Source of the DNA: Sclerodactyla briareus
Lineage: Eukaryota; Echinodermata; Holothuroidea; Dendrochirotida; Sclerodactylidae
DNA length: 64,000 nt
Assembly: GCA_026419785.1 (NCBI GenBank)
Contig: JAODTK010001043.1
Location: 558,001-622,000 of the forward strand
Reading direction: 5' to 3'
This document shows positions 1 to 11,408 of this stretch, piece by piece. The notes under the pieces were generated by a model. It ran no database searches, had not been told where the DNA came from, and was given only the letters and a program-made list of their open reading frames with translations. The position numbers were made by a program, and so were the translations under genes. Within the stretch, counting starts at the first letter, position 1. Each line of letters starts with the position of its first letter.

Positions 1-1260
1 AGTTCCAAACCCTATCTTAACTACAATAATTGGTCTTTTGGGTATATAATTGAGATGCAAGCTTGTCAGAAACTGACGTTGAAACAGAAGTTGGCAGCTT
101 AGCGTAGGAGATAAAAAACAGCCTAGGCCGGGAGTTGTGAACGCAGGCTTTATACAGGTACTAAAGCCGGCGAGCGGCAGGCTAGGGTAGAGTGCAGTAT
201 TCAAACCCCCTACCAGTATTCAACCCCCTTTGGCATAAATCCATATTACTCACTGATTTGAGACTCCATTCAACATGAAAACCATATCAAAGCAAAGAGC
301 AACTTCTCAGCTTGATTTGTCAGGCATTTTCAATGCATCTTATGGAGAGAAATATGCTTTGGAGATGTTTGTTCATGGGAATTTTGGAAATTCCTTTAAA
401 AACAGCTTTTCTTACAGGGTCCCATAAGGAACATGGAGGAAATGTTGTGAAGTGTAATTTTCCCTAATTCTTTTGGAGAGGAACTGGTTTTCCAAAATAA
501 TGAGTTGTTGAAGGCTAACATTTCATAATGCAGGCCATCAATCACCATATTTTCGATAAGAGAGACATTTCAGGAAATTTGTAGGGATATTGGAGGGGGT
601 CGAATACTGGTCACCCGTATTCTGGATCTGCTGCCCCGTATTCACCCCCTGGTGCAATCCGTTTTTATTAAACATCTTTAAATGAATTTTGGGAATTTAT
701 TTTTTTGGTCATTTATCCAAGGGGCCATTGCCTGTCAAGTCTTTTTAAGTGATTTTTGCCAAAGAACTTATTCTGTATTTTAGGAGATATCCTAAACTCA
801 TTGAATTTGCATTGCACTTGGTATTTGGACCATACTGACCTAAAAAAACAAGCATGAAACATTGAGCCTAAATTCACTTCTAAATGATGCTTCATACGTT
901 TGTTCTGTAATATTAGTTGGCATAAACCTTCAGATACTTCAATTGGGTTTAGTAGGTTCACACCTTTATGAATGCACTCTACTAAATGATAATTTGGGGG
1001 TAAAATTGAACCGAGGGGTCTAAGACTGGTCATCGAAGTTGAATACTTGTCACTGGGGGTTGAATACTTGGCAGGCAAACTCGAGTTTTCAGGGTGCTTT
1101 TTCTCTGAAGAGAAAGCTGAATTACATATTTTTTTCATGGTGCCCTGTTCTCTAACAATGTCTAACAGAACCATTTTGAAACATATTATTCCATTTCACC
1201 TCTAAAAAAATATTGCACAAGGTTCTTAGGGGGTCGATACTTGGTCACTTTACCCCTAGA
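1..1260. other. Intergenic stretch with a recurring GAATACT motif
   Basis: No convincing gene. The minus strand is open from about 1174 to 713, but the translation shows no domain and is AT-biased. The visible structure is a G-rich word close to GGGGGTYGAATACTKG followed by GTCAC. It occurs at about 595-614, 1035-1053, 1055-1071 and 1228-1248 on the + strand, and twice on the minus strand at 196-231. The copies are irregularly spaced, so this looks like a degenerate interspersed repeat rather than a tandem array. Confidence 0.5.
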
Positions 1261-2520
1261 CTAACCTAGCCTAGATTCAAGAACAAATATCAAGATTTGG
1301 TGTTGATACAATACCACCCCTGTTTGGCAATATCGTCATTTTTTCTTGCTGCCCTCCATTGGCCTGCTAGCCCGACTGCCTAGATTATGATTATGAGAGA
1401 GTTTTCGCACGTTGCCTATAGTAGGCCTAGCTACTTAGGCCTATACCGTAACTACCGGCTTCCTATCGTTAGGCTAAGTCGTAAGTTGAAGGGCGAGGGA
1501 TGGACCTTGTCTTCTTCTTCTGACTTATCTGGATGGATCTTCTTTTCCTGTCCCCAGCATTTTTTTCTGTGTCGCTTAAAAGATCTGTTCAATCGCTTTC
1601 CTCTGCCCATGTTTCCAATGAATTAGCCCAAATTATCTGAAGAAACTTTCAACTTGTTAGCGAGCACATTGGTGACCCTGTTGAAGTGTGATAACGGTTG
1701 CCAGTAGCAAACTTGCAAATATTGCCCTTCAACTGAGGGAGATTATCACCCAAACCAACTTGAATGTACATTTTGAGGAAGAATTCTCTCGTTCAGATAC
1801 TAACTTGCTAACGTGTACAATGTTACCGCCGTTGCTGATTTTTTTTTCTCAGATTCTTCTCTCCATTACTATTCGAATTAGTGATTAGCCACAATATTGA
1901 ATTTGAGATTGGGCCTCACTGAATTCCTATATTGACTGGATAGCTCTTCTACTGCCAAACATACAACCTACAGCAATCTGCGCAATAGCGCCCTTACAAT
2001 CCCAGAAAACTTCAGCAGACAGCGGAACTTCAAGGTTAAAACCTACTATCTTTGGCCATCCTCGACGATGGTGGCCTTGCTGGCCTTCCAGTAAATCCAG
2101 GTAGATCTCTGAATGAACGTAGCGCCTGTATGCCAAAAGAAATCTTGAAACGTTTTGTTTTCGGATATTTTGGCGTATGGCTCTGTTCCTCATGTTATTC
2201 TGGTCTGAAGTAACTGTTTCAGCTGATTCATTAAGAAGATGGGTGACATCCTGTATTTTATTAGCGCACCATTCGAAAGTCTCTTACAGCTGCATATCAT
2301 ATTACCTTGCAACAGAGTATGAAATCAAGGCCTGTAGTTGCGCAGTAATATTACGAAGCCATGCCCTGAGACTATTTAACTACAATCGATTTAACAAGGG
2401 AACTGGTGGTACACTCATAAGCCGTCCTTTCATTTACGAATTTGACCACGACGGTCAGTCTATAACGATGAGCGCGAATTCCCCCCCAAAAAATTTTTTT
2501 TCATAATTCGCGGACTGTCG
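1261..2520. other. Unassigned stretch with short open frames on both strands
   Basis: Several modest open frames overlap here on both strands (for example + 2177-2506 and - 1927-2193). None shows a recognisable domain, a continuous frame or convincing splice borders. The composition is less repetitive than its surroundings, so a decayed coding insertion or an unrecognised exon is possible. The first 200 bases carry several TAGGCCTA-like words. Confidence 0.3.
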
Positions 2521-3061
2521 TTGCACTTGGTGATCAAACCCGGGTTCTCAGCGATCATTACGATTTTATTAATTCAACTGAGCCAAACCGTCCGAACGGC
2601 TGAGACGGATAACGAATGTGCCACGGATTGTGGCAAGATCTCTCTCGAGGTGCCAAAATGCATGCGACGGCAGTACGACTGTACCAGAACTCCAGCCTAA
2701 CATGGCAGTACGAACGATCAAGATGCTAGTACAACGCAGTAGAATAAAGATTGCCGCGAATTCCCAATTGTATGCGTTTTTCCCATGACGATCTTATGTG
2801 ACGAGCTTACTTTTTTCAGCACTAGAAATAAATGGAAAGGCAGCTGCACCATGCTCTCGCATCATCTTATTCAAACTGGCTCTTCTCAGTCACCCTAGAG
2901 TCGAATCACATCTCCCCCTTATATATTGAAGAAACTTATCTCTACCATATTCCGAGACGTACTCTTCGAGTCCTCGGATGATCTCCGCTCATCGCGCCAT
3001 CACAGCAATCTCTTGTTCACATTTCATTGACCTTCACTGACAACTCCCATGTAGAGGGAGA
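2521..3061. other. Unique-looking intergenic sequence, no feature seen
   Basis: Neither strand shows an open frame of note, a tandem repeat or an RNA gene. It leads directly into the CA/AAT-rich microsatellite. Confidence 0.4.
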
Positions 3062-3258
3062 ACGCATCATATATGATACAACAACACCCACAGACACCCA
3101 CAACACAATACAAAAAATACCATATCAACAACACAACCACACAACAACAACAATTAACAATAATAACAATACCCACACACAATAATAATAAATCATACTA
3201 TAATAATAATATAATAATAATAATAATAATAATAATCATACTAATAATAATATGGCGA
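3062..3258. repeat. Impure AC/AAC grading into (AAT)n microsatellite
   Basis: CA- and CAA-rich sequence passes into a run of AAT triplets at about 3181-3250. The open frames here come from the triplet repeat and are not coding. Confidence 0.9.
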
Positions 3259-3374
3259 ACGGAGCTTTTCTGTACTGCTCAAGCTCTGGAACACGTGGCC
3301 ACCATGTATTCGACATATCCCCACAGTTTACCATTTTTTACATCTAAGGTTGCGTAATATTTGTTTGATTCTAA

Positions 3375-3560
3375 TATTTGTTATTGTTGTTATGGTTAAT
3401 GTTGTTATTGTAATTGTTTTTATTGTTGTTGTTTATTATGTTATGAATGTTATTATTATTATTCTTATTTATATTATTATTATTATTCTTACTTATTATT
3501 ATTATTATTATATTATTATTATTATTATTGTTGTTTTGTTGTTATTGTTATTGTTGTTGT
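3375..3560. repeat. Impure (TTA/TTG)n microsatellite
   Basis: TTA and TTG triplets run for about 185 bases. Together with the AAT array about 120 bases upstream they are complementary, so the two arrays could fold into a long imperfect hairpin. The Val/Ile/Leu-rich open frames are artefacts of the triplet repeat. Confidence 0.9.
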
Positions 3561-4440
3561 ATTGATAGGATGCGTTCGCCCCACACGGGATGTCATTTGA
3601 GGTCAATGACCCTGTACCACATTCGCTTTAAACTAGCACAGGTGTGAAAGAGGACATACAATTTCAGAACACAAATCTTGGAGGTCAGGTTTATAGCATG
3701 TTTGCTCGTTGAGATATGCTCAACTATAGAGGAATCCATTACAATTACATCACGGGGAACGATGCGAAGGCTGCTCATATAACCCTACACATCAATCGGT
3801 TGATATTCAACCGTGGTATATATACTAAATATCGCTAGCCCCCCTCTATTTTAGGACGGCTCCCCCCTCGTCCATATCTCTGCTTTAGCAGGCTATCCAC
3901 CCGGGAAGATAGGGAACCGCATGATTTCCCGGTCGGTGATGTCAAAAAAAAACGAACAAACAAAAAATTTCTGCAGATTTCCGTCGGTGAGTAAAAAAAA
4001 ACTAAAAAACTTGTTGCCTTCTCGCTGATCACTCAACAGAAAGTTTGGGCATGGCCACTGAACAGGGGTATAGCACTTTACGAGTTGTCCGCGCGTCTGC
4101 GTGCAATCCCTCATGCACTCCCCCAAATTGAGGTAACCACCAAAGAAGCAATTCCTCTCCCGTGTACCTGGTGGCAGGATTCGCAGCTGACAGCATGAGT
4201 CTGCAATTCTTGCTGTGTCCTAATGGTTTGATCTCTACTTCCTATACCTCGGCAATTCTATCATAAGCAAATACAATTTCACGAGGCCTCGGTATAATGC
4301 ACGTATGCGGTGCCCTTTTGGGTTTAGTAGAAGAATGGTTCCGCCACTGCTCTGCTTAAGCGTGTGATTCGGCACCCTGTATATACACGTTGGCAGTTGA
4401 ATTATATCCTAGAGATTATTCATCACAACCACGGCGTTGA
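3561..4440. other. Intergenic sequence with one dispersed repeat copy
   Basis: No gene supported. It includes the repeat at 3795-3905. The segment after it (3840-4130) has A-runs at 3945-4005 and no long credible frame. Confidence 0.4.
3795..3905 (+). repeat. Dispersed repeat, copy 1 (second copy near 32.3 kb)
   Basis: This segment shares a series of words with 32234-32350 in the same order: CAATCGGT, ACCGTGGTA, AGCCCCCCTCTATTTTAG, a CTTCCCC/CTCCCCC block, then TCTGCTTYAGCAG. Divergence is substantial, so this is an old interspersed family. Confidence 0.7.
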
Positions 4441-4927
4441 AAGATGGGTGGCAGTGGGGAGGGGAGGGGTTCGAAGCAGGTGAGCATTTTGTGTGTGTGC
4501 AAAAATGTTATGTATGGGGGAGTTCGCATAAGAAGTTGGAGCCACGCCCCCTCCTGCGGACTCCCCCTACATCGTGTTGCCCTTGATACAGTACTTCCGT
4601 TTACTGGAAGTCGTCCTGTACCAGTCGGGGGGCCCGGTGGCCTGCATGGAGCGGTTGAAAAGGTCTGCCAGGTCACGGAGAAAGTGGTAATGATATCCAC
4701 AATTGGTTCAATCAGTAACGTCGCCCAACCAACGGACACTCACCCCGCTACAGTCCTGGGAAAACGCCGAATTTCTGCATGAGTACCGCGTGTTCTCCAA
4801 AGGAGGCTATTGTAAAACAATGTTTGATGTCCTCAAAACTCGATTTCAGTCATATCCCCATGCATCCTGCCGGCTTAGCCTGAAGAGGGATGCATGGCGG
4901 CTCCCCAACTTTCCTTCCACAATCATC
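4441..4927. other. GC-richer stretch, possible but unproven coding on the minus strand
   Basis: Both strands are open for about 110 codons. The most protein-like reading is a short minus-strand frame at 4567-4707 ending in TAG, which reads like a soluble protein C-terminus (contains DLADLFNRSM and PPDWYRTTSS). It is only about 46 codons and I recognise no family. Confidence 0.25.
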
Positions 4928-6216
4928 ACTAAGCTGCTTTTACTAGGCACGCGAAATGCGCGCGAATAGACGAATACGCGATTCGCCTGGCAAAGAGGAT
5001 CGCGTGTCGCGGGGGTATTTACTAGGCACGCGAATCGCGACTCGCGAAAAAGAGAATCGCAGGGGAACACAGAACTAGATGAGCGAATATTTAGCGCTAT
5101 TTAGCGCGGAAACGGACAAGAAATATGGCGCTCGCAAAGCACATCAATTTAGGCAAGATGTCATTATTGCCACAGGATAAACTTCCTCATTGAAGAAAAT
5201 ACAGAGGAGACGCAGTTCACCCAAGTTACGACAACGACTGTAGGCTATAGGCCTCTAGGCTTGGGCCTTATGTCCCTTCGAGAAGTCCCAACGAAATGGC
5301 GACACCCTACCATGATGTACACGCCCATGGAAGAGCGCACGGCATGTGCATACATACACGTCATTTCATTCCATTGTAGAAATCTTCGCCCATTATGGAG
5401 CATCACTCTTCTAGAGTGGAATTCGAGTGTGCTGACTGACCACTCCAATGTTCCATGAGAGAGCACGAGTACGGATCTTCGCCCAAATAGAGGGATAACT
5501 TCACTCTATTAGGTGAAATCCCAATATAAATTCGAGGTGTGCTGGAGTGACTACTTCATTAGAGTGAACAATCACTCTTTTGTTTATTTTAGCAGGCATG
5601 ATGAGTGACATGGGTTATAATTAGACATGGCCATGAATCTTCCGGGATGACGTTGTTCAGTTAGTTTTGGTTATTTCTCCATGAGTGCGGTCAGAAGAAA
5701 GGCTAAAATAACATCCCTGGGCTGGTCGATTCCCCGAGTAGATCTATCCAAACCGATTGCGACCAGATTCCCGAGACCTTGGGGCGAATTCGCACCGATC
5801 AGGTTATAAAACGCTCCAACAATCCATCATGCCAACTATTCGAACATATGGCACAATTAGAATAATGCAATAGACTATGTAGGCCTATTTAACAGGCGAA
5901 ATAAATGGAATTGCACGATGTATGTGACACTATATGCCTATTTTGCATTTGCAGCAAAATACTGAAATTCTCAGTATATACGGTGTCCCATTTGACGTTC
6001 CATATCGGTCACAAATCGCGAGCTGTCGCGCGCGACACGCGATTTGAATTGTCACCGGACAATTCGGTTTTTTCGCGACCCGCGACAAAAAAAATCGGCA
6101 CGTTCGCGGATCGCGTGCCTATGAATAGACCCTCCAAATTAAACAGGAGCGAAAAATAGTCTTTGCCGCGTATTCGCACATTCGCACATTCGCGTGCCTA
6201 GTAAAAGCACCTTAGG
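4928..6216. mobile_element. Non-autonomous DNA transposon with terminal inverted repeats, ~1.3 kb
   Basis: The left end reads TAAGCTGCTTTTACTAGGCA followed by CGCGAA. The reverse complement of the right end reads TAAGGTGCTTTTACTAGGCA followed by CGCGAA. That is about 26 bases with one mismatch. Subterminal zones at both ends are rich in CGCGAATCGCG-like words, and part of the end is repeated internally near 5030. No transposase frame is seen in the interior, so it is non-autonomous or internally deleted. No clear target-site duplication was found; the flanking TAA/TTA would suit PIF/Harbinger, but this is only suggestive. Confidence 0.8.
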
Positions 6217-7104
6217 TGAGAAATCAGTGCAATATCAGCTGATAGTGATAGTAACTCACAGATAGAGATCTGTGGCGTTGCCAGTGGGGAAGGGTGGGAG
6301 GGGGTACATGTCCCGCTGACAAAAGATTGAGAGGGCAAATCGAAGTCTCAAAGACGGGAAATGAAAAGAGGAGGTAAGGGAAAAACAAGAAGAAATAGCA
6401 GTATAATAAAATCCAGTAAAGTTGGGAATAAATTGAACAATCACGAAAATGAATAGGCCTAAAGTGGCATTGAGGATAATAGCGGTAGGTGAGGTACCAG
6501 GAAGCCATCTGCCACCTCCCCCCTCAAGGACAAGGCGCACCTGTGACTTCATGCAGGTTGAAAATCGCCGGTGACTTGCTCGTGATTGATTGTATTGTTT
6601 CCATTGAGTTTTCAACAGTGACTTGCCTGAAATGACTCGACTTGCCCCAGATTTTTAGTCAATATGACTTATTGACTTGAATTCCGACGCTATCATTCCA
6701 CTGAGACAGTCTGTATATAACGATTTGCCGCTTGCCGTCGATAAAGGCCTTGAAGCAGTCCTGGTCTACTAAATCATCGCCATTTCATTGGTTGTCCATT
6801 CCCCAGCGTATTCAGTTGAAGATCCGTCTCCTCACTTTATAAAGCAATTATTCACCTTGCTGCTTGTCATTAGCGCTCTCATTTCACCTCGGTACTTTGT
6901 TGCTCTCCTTTCCTCCGCATCTCACCCACATTTGGCTCGTGCCTCGTTGGTCATTAACTATAAAGTAGGACTCGCTAATAGTGATCGCGCATTCTTTGTC
7001 GCGGCTCCAGCTCTGTGGAACGAGCTTTCCGATTCACATCTTGTGATTCTCCATCTGTTGCCATTTTTAGCTGCGGAGAGCAGCTCTATAAACCATCAAG
7101 TCAC
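6217..7104. other. Intergenic sequence, no gene recognised
   Basis: The minus-strand open frames at 6224-6615 and the plus-strand one at 6788-7291 show no domain; the latter runs straight through the GTTC microsatellite, which argues against coding. Confidence 0.4.
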
Positions 7105-7190
7105 TCCGTCCGTTCGTTCGTTAGTCCGTTCGTTCGTTCGTTCGTTCGTTCGTTCGTTCGTTCGTTCGTTCGTACGTTTGTTTGTTCGTC
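7105..7190. repeat. (GTTC)n microsatellite
   Basis: About 18 nearly perfect GTTC/CGTT units. It is followed by AGGTTGAAACTTGGTGGGTG, a phrase also related to text near 24.0 kb and 50.7 kb, so the microsatellite probably belongs to a dispersed repeat. Confidence 0.95.
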
Positions 7191-8557
7191 CGTTTCTACT
7201 CGGCATGTTCACACATAAGGCTGAACGTACATGCGATCAGGTTGAAACTTGGTGGGTGATGAAGCAGCTGGCTAGGCTGAGTTACAATTAATTACCCCAA
7301 TTTCCCACAGCCATTCCCATTTGGCTCTATTTGATAGGGTTTGTTTTACATTCCTCCCTCGCCTGCAAAGGCAGTAGCATAGTGTTAATCTTATCTGTCA
7401 GCAGGTCCAGGTAGGCAGCCAAGATCGACAATAAAACCTATTGTCCGGGGAAGACTGATTTGTCTGTCAACCAATCACGCTCTAGTTTCCGTTGGCTGGT
7501 GACCTAGAAAGAGAGTGTTTCCACATGGTTTCAGTCTGCAATGGATTGTTTCAATGGTGTCATTGTTAGGATTTACCATACGATCTCTAGCAGCAAGAAG
7601 AGAGATGTTTAATGGGGAGGTATGGGAGTGCATGGTAGGGATATAAAAAAAAATGGTTTCTTTATATATCTTGATATTCTTAAAGTGTTTTATTCCGAGA
7701 TGACGGGAAGTTTAGTCCTTTTATTGCCACTTAAGTTCTTATCTTATATCTAAATATACTTATGTTCTTTTAGACACATCACCTATATAATCATGAACTG
7801 AACACACAAATCTTGACTTTATTATAGTTATTTTCTCTGCAATAACATACAGTACGTATCATTTGTATAACCCTAATAATAGCCTCATGTTAGTATCGAA
7901 GCAAAACTCCATGCTAGTTCTCTGATAAAATCCACTTTTTCCCATCACTTGAATACCTCTTTTACTACAGTAACTACACTTACGAGCTTCTCTGTTTCGG
8001 GAGTGGTTGTGCATATTGCGCAATCCTCGTGTGGTGGAGGGTGCATATGCAATACTCGACTTCTAGTCAATAATAGACTTCCGTGGCCGGGACCAATCGA
8101 ATTCGAAGCGGATCGGAGACCTGATTCTTCTGACCTTCAACTCTGAGATTTGTGTGACTGAAGTAGCGCTGAGAAACCGTAAAAAACCTCATTTACAAAT
8201 AATACTAGAATTTAGGCCTGGTGGAACTTGGTTGCACACTTATGCACACTTAATTGAATGCTCCACCGCGGAGCTTGCTAACACGCTCGCCATGATCTAT
8301 CTGACATCCAGGGGCCAGAATTAGCCTAACGATACTGTACTTAAGTTACTAACGTAAGGCCTACACTGTCGAGTGTTAGGTGCTACTGTAGTGCTAGCCT
8401 ATTCCACTCCGATTTTTTTTTAGGTTAAAACAAAGGGACGGTCTCTCTTGACACCACGTTGGCCTACATATTGATAAACTTTACAGAGGGCTCCATTACT
8501 GTAACGTTACCACTAGTTTCTTCCAGTCTCAACAATTAACTTGGTAAAATAATTTCA
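7191..8557. other. Intergenic sequence, no gene seen
   Basis: AT-rich, with only short open frames and no tandem structure. No credible exon or RNA gene was found on either strand. Confidence 0.4.
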
Positions 8558-8835
8558 TTAATATTTATTTTTATATCTGTTCCAAAGAAAAATGCCGGCA
8601 TGATTGCATAATGCATGGCTGGAATTAACCGAAGGCCACCAAGGCCATGGCCGTCGGATTTGGGCTATGGCCTTAGTGCCCTGAAAAAAAACCCTTCTTT
8701 TCAAGGCCATTTGGCCTCCAGTGTCCATCCGAAATAGCACATTGAACACAATACATTTTCTCTCTTTGGCCTTGGTGCCTGACAGTTTCAATGACTCCCT
8801 CAAAAAAGTGAAAAAATGGCCTGCCCTCATTAAAG
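8558..8835 (-). repeat. Probable dispersed repeat with GGCC-rich core
   Basis: The minus strand is open for 90 codons, but the sequence is built from reiterated GGCCATGGCCTTGGTGGCC-like words and has no recognisable domain. I read it as repeat DNA rather than a gene. The call rests on internal word repetition only; no second copy lies in this window. Confidence 0.4.
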
Positions 8836-8856
8836 CTTAATTCCAGCCCTGATAAT

Positions 8857-8984
8857 GTATACCCATGTGTATCTAGGTGTATGAGATCAGGGGTAGGAAT
8901 CAGGGGTGGGGGTTAGGGTTGGTTATGGTAACTCACTGATCCTGGCCTAACACTGATCTCATACACCCAGATACCATGGTATAC
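8857..8984. repeat. Foldback: ~33-base inverted repeat around a G-rich 62-base loop
   Basis: The left arm (8857-8890) starts GTATACCCATGTG and ends TGTATGAGATCAG. The right arm (8953-8984) starts CTGATCTCATACACC and ends CATGGTATAC. The arms pair over nearly their whole length with a few mismatches or bulges. The loop is rich in AGGGGT and GGGTTAGGG words. It could be a miniature foldback transposon or a structured RNA hairpin. Confidence 0.8.
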
Positions 8985-9313
8985 ATATGCAATCATGCCA
9001 AATCGCCACACACATGCTGAAAAACAAGCGCACCAAATGCAGGCTGGCCCTTCAGGCTTCAGTGTGTAATGATCTTTAGGGCACTAGGCAGTGATTGTGT
9101 GATGTAGGTAGTGCAACGTAATGTATTTGAATACAAAGGGGGAGTCGTCAACTAGGAATCATAACCTTCATGATTTTCAAGTGAGAAGGTAGTATGAACC
9201 TAAAGGAAGTGTAAAGACTCCGCCATGGGGTGAATAAAGTTTATGTTATCGTTATTTTTGCTTCACTTCATCCATGGGAACTTCACGAGGCGGCGGTGAT
9301 TGGTAGGCTAAAA
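8985..9313. other. Intergenic sequence, no gene seen
   Basis: No credible open frame. The last ten bases include GTAGGCTAA, which may be the degenerate target-site duplication of the element that follows. Confidence 0.4.
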
Positions 9314-10202
9314 CAGTGTTGGAGGACTCGAGTCCCGGTCTCGTTGCTCGAGAACCATTCCTCAAGACCGATTTTAAGTACTCGGACTCGGTGATTCAAT
9401 GACTCGGTCTCGGACTCGGCTGCTGGGACTCGGGGACTCGGTCCGAGTCCAGGTTCAAGACCGCTCAAAAAAAAATCCTTGGCAGAATAATGCAAAATCT
9501 AACATTGATAATCAAAAACATAATGACATACGTGCTGTCTGTTTTGTCAATTTCCAAATTCGCTCATACCAATTTGGAGTTAGCGAATAGGACTGTGCCT
9601 GCTGGAACGGCCATCAGCAAATGTGTCACATGCACAGCAAAGGAGAATTAACATGCAGCACTCTCCGCATGGTCTGCAAAGATGGCGGAAATTGGATGTT
9701 CTTGAAATGCAATGAAAAAACAGTTTATGCCTAACTGCTGTCTGGAAAATTATTATGGTCTCCAAATGGTAGTAGGCAGGTGGAGAGTTTACGTAGGATT
9801 ATATGGATTGTTTAGGTCATTTATTTTGTTAGTTTTAGCATTGTTACATTACACTGACATCGCCATTGCTATGAACTTTCTTGATGAGCGTCCAGCTCTT
9901 GGATAGGAATTGAGTATGGGAACTTCAATATGAATTTCGCATTGGGCTGATTGTGCATTATGATCATATAAAGTCTCCGGGGATGCAGCATCTAACTGAA
10001 ATAACTTGCTATTGAATCCAATACTAGGTCTATTTAATTTTGCTAAATGCCAAGTTTTATTAGGGACTCGGGAACTCGGACAAAAGGACTCGGACTTGAC
10101 TCGGACTCGGATGTTGAGAACTCGGACTTGGACTCAGACTCGGCTTGCTGAGGACTCGATCTGGACTCGTACTCGGATTGGCTGGACTCGACTCCAACAC
10201 TG
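9314..10202. mobile_element. Non-autonomous hAT-like element with GAGTC-rich ends
   Basis: Both ends carry an inverted CAGTGTTGGA...CTCGAGTCC-type terminus: left CAGTGTTGGAGGACTCGAG, right GACTCGACTCCAACACTG. Beyond the termini, both sides continue for about 130 bases as degenerate GACTCGG reiterations in opposite orientation. The flanks GTAGGCTAA (left) and GTAGCTAA (right) look like an 8-bp target-site duplication with one extra base on the left. A CAGNG start and 8-bp duplication are hAT traits. The ~600-base interior has no transposase frame. A second, partial copy lies at 31750. Confidence 0.75.
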
Positions 10203-10235
10203 GTAGCTAACTGTGTAATCAATGCAGGGCTTAAA

Positions 10236-10345
10236 CTACTTTTTTTCATTTCGGGGGCTACTTCCCAAAAAAAAGAGCCCCCGTAAATCTGATTTTCGGG
10301 GGCTACTTTCAGATTTCGAGGGCTCCTCCATTTTTCAGTTCAAAG
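10236..10345. repeat. GGGGGCTAC repeat with a small hairpin
   Basis: CGGGGGCT (10252) pairs with AGCCCCCG (10276) around an A-rich loop, and CGGGGGCTAC recurs at 10297. This looks like a fragment of an interspersed repeat. Confidence 0.6.
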
Positions 10346-11045
10346 CTAAAATCATGATAATTTGGCCTCATTCATGAACGCAATATATTAACTCAACTGC
10401 ACTCTTAAAAGACCATATAATACTCCACAGTAGTCCACCCTGAACAACAGCTGCCAAGGAACATATGAAATTGAACATGAATTAGGGCTTCTCTAAGTTC
10501 TTGCATGTGTGTGTAGTGGGTTAGTATGTGTTAGTATATACTATTGTAACGAATTTCATCATCGTCCAATAATTCATTGTCAGTTTATTTGTTCCAAGAT
10601 CTGACTCAAAATTAACTTTCACCAATTCATTGGTTGGTCAGTTTCTCGCCAGTGTGTGTGGCTAAGCCTGTCACAGAAGAAGAGGTCATGGCGGCCACTT
10701 CATTGAAAGACGTATTCACTTTGTACAACCAGATTTTGACATGACATTGGTCCACTGAAATACTGCTTTTTGTCAGCAACCTTATTTCTCATTGCTTGTG
10801 AAGAATAATCAGTGAAATATATTCCTATTTTATATTTATTTTGGTACATTTTCATCCCATCGTTTTATGATTCAAAATCATTTTTGTGACATTGTGAGAT
10901 GTTGTCGTCCATGTGCGTGTGCAACACGGGCTAATTGCTCTCTCCTACCTCCAGCCTGCAAGCTGAGCGGATCCCGTGCTGCATAAGCTTTGATCTGCGT
11001 ATCTGCGCATATATTGTACAACCCCTCCACCCCTGCTAGTCCTAA
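10346..11045. other. Sequence upstream of PLGRKT, promoter not identified
   Basis: No open frame of note. This is where a 5' untranslated exon or promoter of the PLGRKT gene could lie, but no TATA box, initiator or donor could be defended. Confidence 0.35.
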
Positions 11046-11091
11046 TTAATCTATATATATATATATATAATATATATATATATATAATATA

Positions 11092-11130
<39 letters not shown>
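11046..11130. repeat. (TA)n microsatellite
   Basis: About 85 bases of TA dinucleotides with a few interruptions, about 200 bases upstream of the first PLGRKT coding exon. Confidence 0.95.
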
Positions 11131-11327
11131 GCTATATAATCCTATATAACCTATATGACCTATATAAATCAAATGTATCATATCACTACAAGGTCTCTTG
11201 ACCCTTACTGCAACCTTTAGGAAATGAAATATTCGCCACTGTGGTGTGGCTGTAAACAGGACTTGATCATATTTTGATCAGTTTGTTCTAAGATTAATTT
11301 TGTTTTCTCCAACAGTATAAGGCAAAA

Positions 11328-11408
11328 ATGGGGAGCCTAATGTCCACAGCAATGGAGGAGAGCTTCAAGAAGAATAAGGAGTTCATGTTAGAAAACCAGA
11401 AGCTAATG
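11328..11408 (+). CDS. PLGRKT: PLGRKT coding exon 1
   Basis: Follows the acceptor TTTTCTCCAACAG at 11315, with 12 bases of 5' UTR before ATG. It encodes 27 residues that align without gaps to the start of human Plg-R(KT) (MGxxxSxxMxESxKxxKEFML). The donor ATG|GTGAGT is strong and in phase 0. There are no frame breaks in this exon. Because an acceptor precedes the ATG, at least one non-coding exon must lie upstream. Confidence 0.92.

Noticed and set aside
3073-3565. Open frames over AAT/TTA arrays
   Set aside because: They are direct translations of triplet microsatellites with no other protein-like sequence.
4567-4707. Minus-strand frame with DLADLFNRSM and PPDWYRTTSS
   Set aside because: Protein-like but only 46 codons, no splice partner and no family recognised; kept as a note only.
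8905-8925. Telomere-like GGGTTAGGGTTGG
   Set aside because: Single partial occurrence inside the loop of a foldback; no tandem TTAGGG array.
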